Below are positions 61,816 through 64,000 of a stretch of 64,000 nucleotides of DNA, one piece after another; within the stretch, counting starts at the first letter, position 1; each line of letters begins with the position of its first letter. The notes below the pieces were generated by a model. It was not told the DNA's origin, made no database searches, and saw only the letters and a list, made by a program, of their open reading frames with translations. Source of the stretch: an uncultured Pelagibacteraceae bacterium (lineage in GTDB: Bacteria > Pseudomonadota > Alphaproteobacteria > Pelagibacterales > Pelagibacteraceae); assembly GCA_902594405.1 (NCBI GenBank), contig CACJMB010000003.1, forward strand, positions 62,001 to 126,000. The letters are read 5' to 3'. A program made the translations under genes and the position numbers.

Positions 61816-62708
61816 AAAATATTTTAATTATTGGCTGTGGGTTATTAGGTTCATCTTTATTAAGGCGTATTAGCAAAAAAAAAATAGCAAAAAAAATATT
61901 TATTTATGAAAAATCAAAATCAAATATTGCTAAGATAAAAAGATTAAAATTACCTGGAACAATTGTTAAATCATTAAAAGAAGGTGCAAGTAATTCCGAT
62001 TTAATCATCTTTTGTACACCAATGAGTGAATACAAAAATATTATTTTAAAAATTAATAAATTTATACCATCGAAAACATTGATTACAGATATTGGTTCTT
62101 CAAAAATTGAAACTTCTAAAATTATAAATAAATTTTTAAAGAAAGGTATTCATTGGATTCAAAGTCACCCAATAGCTGGATCAGAGGTCAGTGGACCAGA
62201 GCATGGTAAAGAAAATATGTTTACTGATAGATGGTGCATAATAATTAAAGAAAAAAATATTAAAAAAAATAATATAAATATTCTAATTAAGTTTTGGAAA
62301 AAAATTGGAGCAAAAGTAGTTGTTATGAGCGCTGAAAAACATGACAAAATTTTTTCTATTACTAGTCATTTACCACACTTAATTGCATATAATCTGGTGA
62401 AATCTGCACAAGATTTTGAGAAAAAACAAAATTATAAGCTCATCAAATATAGCGCTGGTGGATTACGAGATTTTTCTAGGATTGCAGCATCAAATGAAAT
62501 CATGTGGAGAGATATTTTTTTTAACAATAAAAATAATATTTCAAAAGCGATTGATTTATTTATTAAAAATTTAAATCAATTTAAAAAAGATATTAACTCA
62601 AAAAATAATAAGTCTATCTTAAAGAAACTTATTCAGACTAAAAAAGTAAGGTCAAAAATCATCAAATTGAAACAAGATATTGATAAACCTGACTTTGGAA
62701 GAAATTAA
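61812..62708 (+). CDS. tyrC: Prephenate/arogenate dehydrogenase
   Basis: 298 aa NAD(P)-dependent enzyme of tyrosine synthesis. The N-terminal Rossmann loop 'IIGCGLLGSSLLRRISKK' (~5-22), 'HWIQSHPIAGSEVSGPEHG' (~115-133) and 'ITSHLPHLIAYNLV' (~187-200) are TyrA-family hallmarks; the two histidine blocks are catalytic. There is no fused chorismate mutase and no ACT domain. Its end overlaps the NlpC/P60 gene on the other strand by 4 bp. Confidence 0.93.
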   Translation: MKNILIIGCGLLGSSLLRRISKKKIAKKIFIYEKSKSNIAKIKRLKLPGTIVKSLKEGASNSDLIIFCTPMSEYKNIILKINKFIPSKTLITDIGSSKIETSKIINKFLKKGIHWIQSHPIAGSEVSGPEHGKENMFTDRWCIIIKEKNIKKNNINILIKFWKKIGAKVVVMSAEKHDKIFSITSHLPHLIAYNLVKSAQDFEKKQNYKLIKYSAGGLRDFSRIAASNEIMWRDIFFNNKNNISKAIDLFIKNLNQFKKDINSKNNKSILKKLIQTKKVRSKIIKLKQDIDKPDFGRN

Positions 62709-63454
62709 TTTTTTATTCTAGATACTTTTTTCACCTTTAGCTTGGCAGTTTTTTCAATTCTATTAATTGTTTCTATAATTGGCATAATAATTACTTTTCT
62801 TTCTGGACCATAAGCATGAATTAGTTGTTTAGAATTTAAACACATAGCAACATGACCTTTCCAAAAAATAATATCTCCTTTTTTAAATAGTCTTTTCTTT
62901 GAATTCTTTTTTGTATATTTGATCTGATCTTTAGTATCTCTTGGATAAAACAAATTATTATAAAAATAAAATATTTGCAATAAGGCCGAACAATCAATAC
63001 CTTGAAATGTTTTTCCACCCCAAACATATTTTACATTTAAAAATTTTTTAAATATTTTTATAAAATTATTTTCTTTATGGTTTATTTTTTTAATATCTGC
63101 TTTTTTAATCCACTTATTTTTTTCAATTTTTACGTAATTCTTATTTTGCTCAAATACAGATAATTTGGATGCAAGTGGAAGCCAACTGCTAGTTCCAATT
63201 CCAGGTTTTTTATAAATCTTTGCTTTTAGTGAACTGACTTTATAATTGGGGCTAAATTTTTCTAAATATTTTGAATTTTTTATAAACCCCTTATAATTAT
63301 CAAATAAAGTTTTAATTTTTATCCAATTTTTATTTTTTGCTAATATTTTGAATTTTTCACCATGTATAATTTGTGAAGTTACTTCAGATCTTTTCGAAGG
63401 ATTTTTGTAAATATTCGAAAAATTACCTGTGAAATAAAAATTATTTTGCACCAA
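62705..63454 (-). CDS. NlpC/P60 family peptidase with bacterial SH3 domains
   Basis: 249 aa. Residues ~1-115 contain two bacterial SH3-like repeats ('NIYKNPSKRSEVTSQIIHG', 'AKIYKKPGIGTSSWLPLAS'). Residues ~130-245 are the NlpC/P60 papain-like domain: Cys in 'GIDCSALLQIFY', His in 'WKGHVAMCL', third polar residue in 'LIHAYG'. No signal peptide is visible, so it is probably cytoplasmic, as expected for enzymes cutting recycled muropeptides between D-Glu and the diamino acid. It overlaps the AmpG-like permease gene by 14 bp. Confidence 0.88.
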   Translation of the reverse strand: MVQNNFYFTGNFSNIYKNPSKRSEVTSQIIHGEKFKILAKNKNWIKIKTLFDNYKGFIKNSKYLEKFSPNYKVSSLKAKIYKKPGIGTSSWLPLASKLSVFEQNKNYVKIEKNKWIKKADIKKINHKENNFIKIFKKFLNVKYVWGGKTFQGIDCSALLQIFYFYNNLFYPRDTKDQIKYTKKNSKKRLFKKGDIIFWKGHVAMCLNSKQLIHAYGPERKVIIMPIIETINRIEKTAKLKVKKVSRIKN

Positions 63455-64000
63455 TTTTAATTTTGTTTTTAATTAACCACAAACAAATTAATGATGGTAT
63501 TACCATTATAGTAGTTAAAACAAAAAATGTTCCCCAATCTCCGTTTAACCAATCAACTAAAGCCCCTGACGATGAAGCTAAAGTAGTACGACCAGCAGTA
63601 CCAATTGAAGCAAGCAATGCATATTGTGTGGCTGTATAAGTTCTATCAACTAGTAATGATATAAATGCAACAAATGCTACAGTTGCAAAAGCTGCTGTGA
63701 TATCATCAGCTATAACAGCAATTGCAAATAAAATTTCAGATTTTCCAGTCCATGCTAAAACTGCAAATAAAAGATTTGTTATAGCCATCAACCCACCAGC
63801 AAAGAACATAGTTTTAATTGTTCCAGCTCTCATGGCCATTACTCCACCTAACAAAGTAAATACAACTGTTGTTATCCAACCAAGTCCTTTTGAATAAATT
63901 GCAATTTGACCTTTGGAGAAACCAATTTCTTTATAAAAAACAATAGACATTCTTCCCATAAATGCCTCACCTATCTTAAACAAGAAAACAAATCCTAAAA
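63441..64000 (-). CDS. AmpG-like muropeptide permease (5' truncated), MFS
   Basis: Only the C-terminal ~186 residues are in the window; the frame stays open to its right edge, so the internal TTG at 63983 is not the start. About five to six membrane helices are present. The beginning, 'LFKIGEAFMGRMSIVFYKEI' followed by 'GFSKGQIA', and 'AVIADDITAAFATVAFVAFIS' are like the second half of AmpG, which imports anhydro-muropeptides. The NlpC/P60 peptidase encoded 14 bp inside its end supports a role in cell-wall recycling. Confidence 0.82.
   Translation of the reverse strand, partial: LGFVFLFKIGEAFMGRMSIVFYKEIGFSKGQIAIYSKGLGWITTVVFTLLGGVMAMRAGTIKTMFFAGGLMAITNLLFAVLAWTGKSEILFAIAVIADDITAAFATVAFVAFISLLVDRTYTATQYALLASIGTAGRTTLASSSGALVDWLNGDWGTFFVLTTIMVIPSLICLWLIKNKIKIGAK

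Overview
The window looks like part of a SAR11 (Pelagibacterales, 'Candidatus Pelagibacter'-type) marine alphaproteobacterial genome. The evidence is the very low GC content, the near absence of intergenic space (genes abut or overlap by a few bases), abundant periplasmic binding-protein transporters, a close match to the DMSP demethylase DmdA known from this group, and alphaproteobacterial gene orders such as sdhCDAB-mdh-sucCDAB-lpd, atpHAGDC and hisC-tyrC facing metX-metW. I see no mobile elements, phage genes, CRISPR arrays, tRNAs or rRNAs.

Layout. 1-4287: end of a CUT1-type ABC uptake operon (binding protein, two permeases, two different ATPases) resembling the rhizobial glycerol system GlpVPQST. 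4421-14058: two complete TRAP transporters in tandem, both with Tat-exported binding proteins; the first is followed by an amidase and an unlisted 58-aa membrane protein, and the second has an enlarged DctQ and a DctM with a long charged tail. 14062-16714: MFS transporter, membrane-anchored alpha/beta hydrolase and a secreted protein of unknown function. 16707-18448 (minus): ftsY and dapF. 18505-18608: structured leader of ffh. 18609-24866: ffh-rpsP-trmD-rplS-leuCDB. 24893-30165: DMSP demethylation cluster dmdC-dmdB-hydrolase-dmdA. 30181-44643: asd and a TCA-cycle supercluster (sdhCDAB, mmsA, mdh, sucCD, sucAB, lpd). 44666-46621: priA. 46730-51515: F1 ATP synthase operon. 51507-58038 (minus): rplU-rpmA-obgE-proB-proA-nadD-rsfS-ctpA-rppH. 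58103-60538 (minus): gloB-metW-metX, preceded by a SAM-II riboswitch. 60730-62708: hisC-tyrC. 62705-64000 (minus): an NlpC/P60 peptidase and the end of an AmpG-like permease.

Functionally, the window joins high-affinity uptake of dissolved organic compounds with their oxidation. ABC and TRAP systems import small organics. The dmd cluster takes DMSP to methylmercaptopropionate and then to its CoA derivatives, a source of reduced sulfur and carbon. The TCA cluster and ATP synthase convert carbon to energy, and metX-metW under SAM-II control supplies methionine precursors.

The points most worth a second look are the SAM-II element at metX, the folded leader of ffh, the duplicated leader plus Tat signal shared by the two TRAP binding proteins, the coiled-coil tail on the second DctM, the asymmetric pair of ABC ATPases, the hydrolase inside the dmd cluster where no dmdD is present, and the shared Ala/Pro/Glu/Lys tails of ribosomal proteins S16 and L19. 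I do not see a clearly new multi-gene system; the unusual signals are regulatory RNAs and protein extensions.
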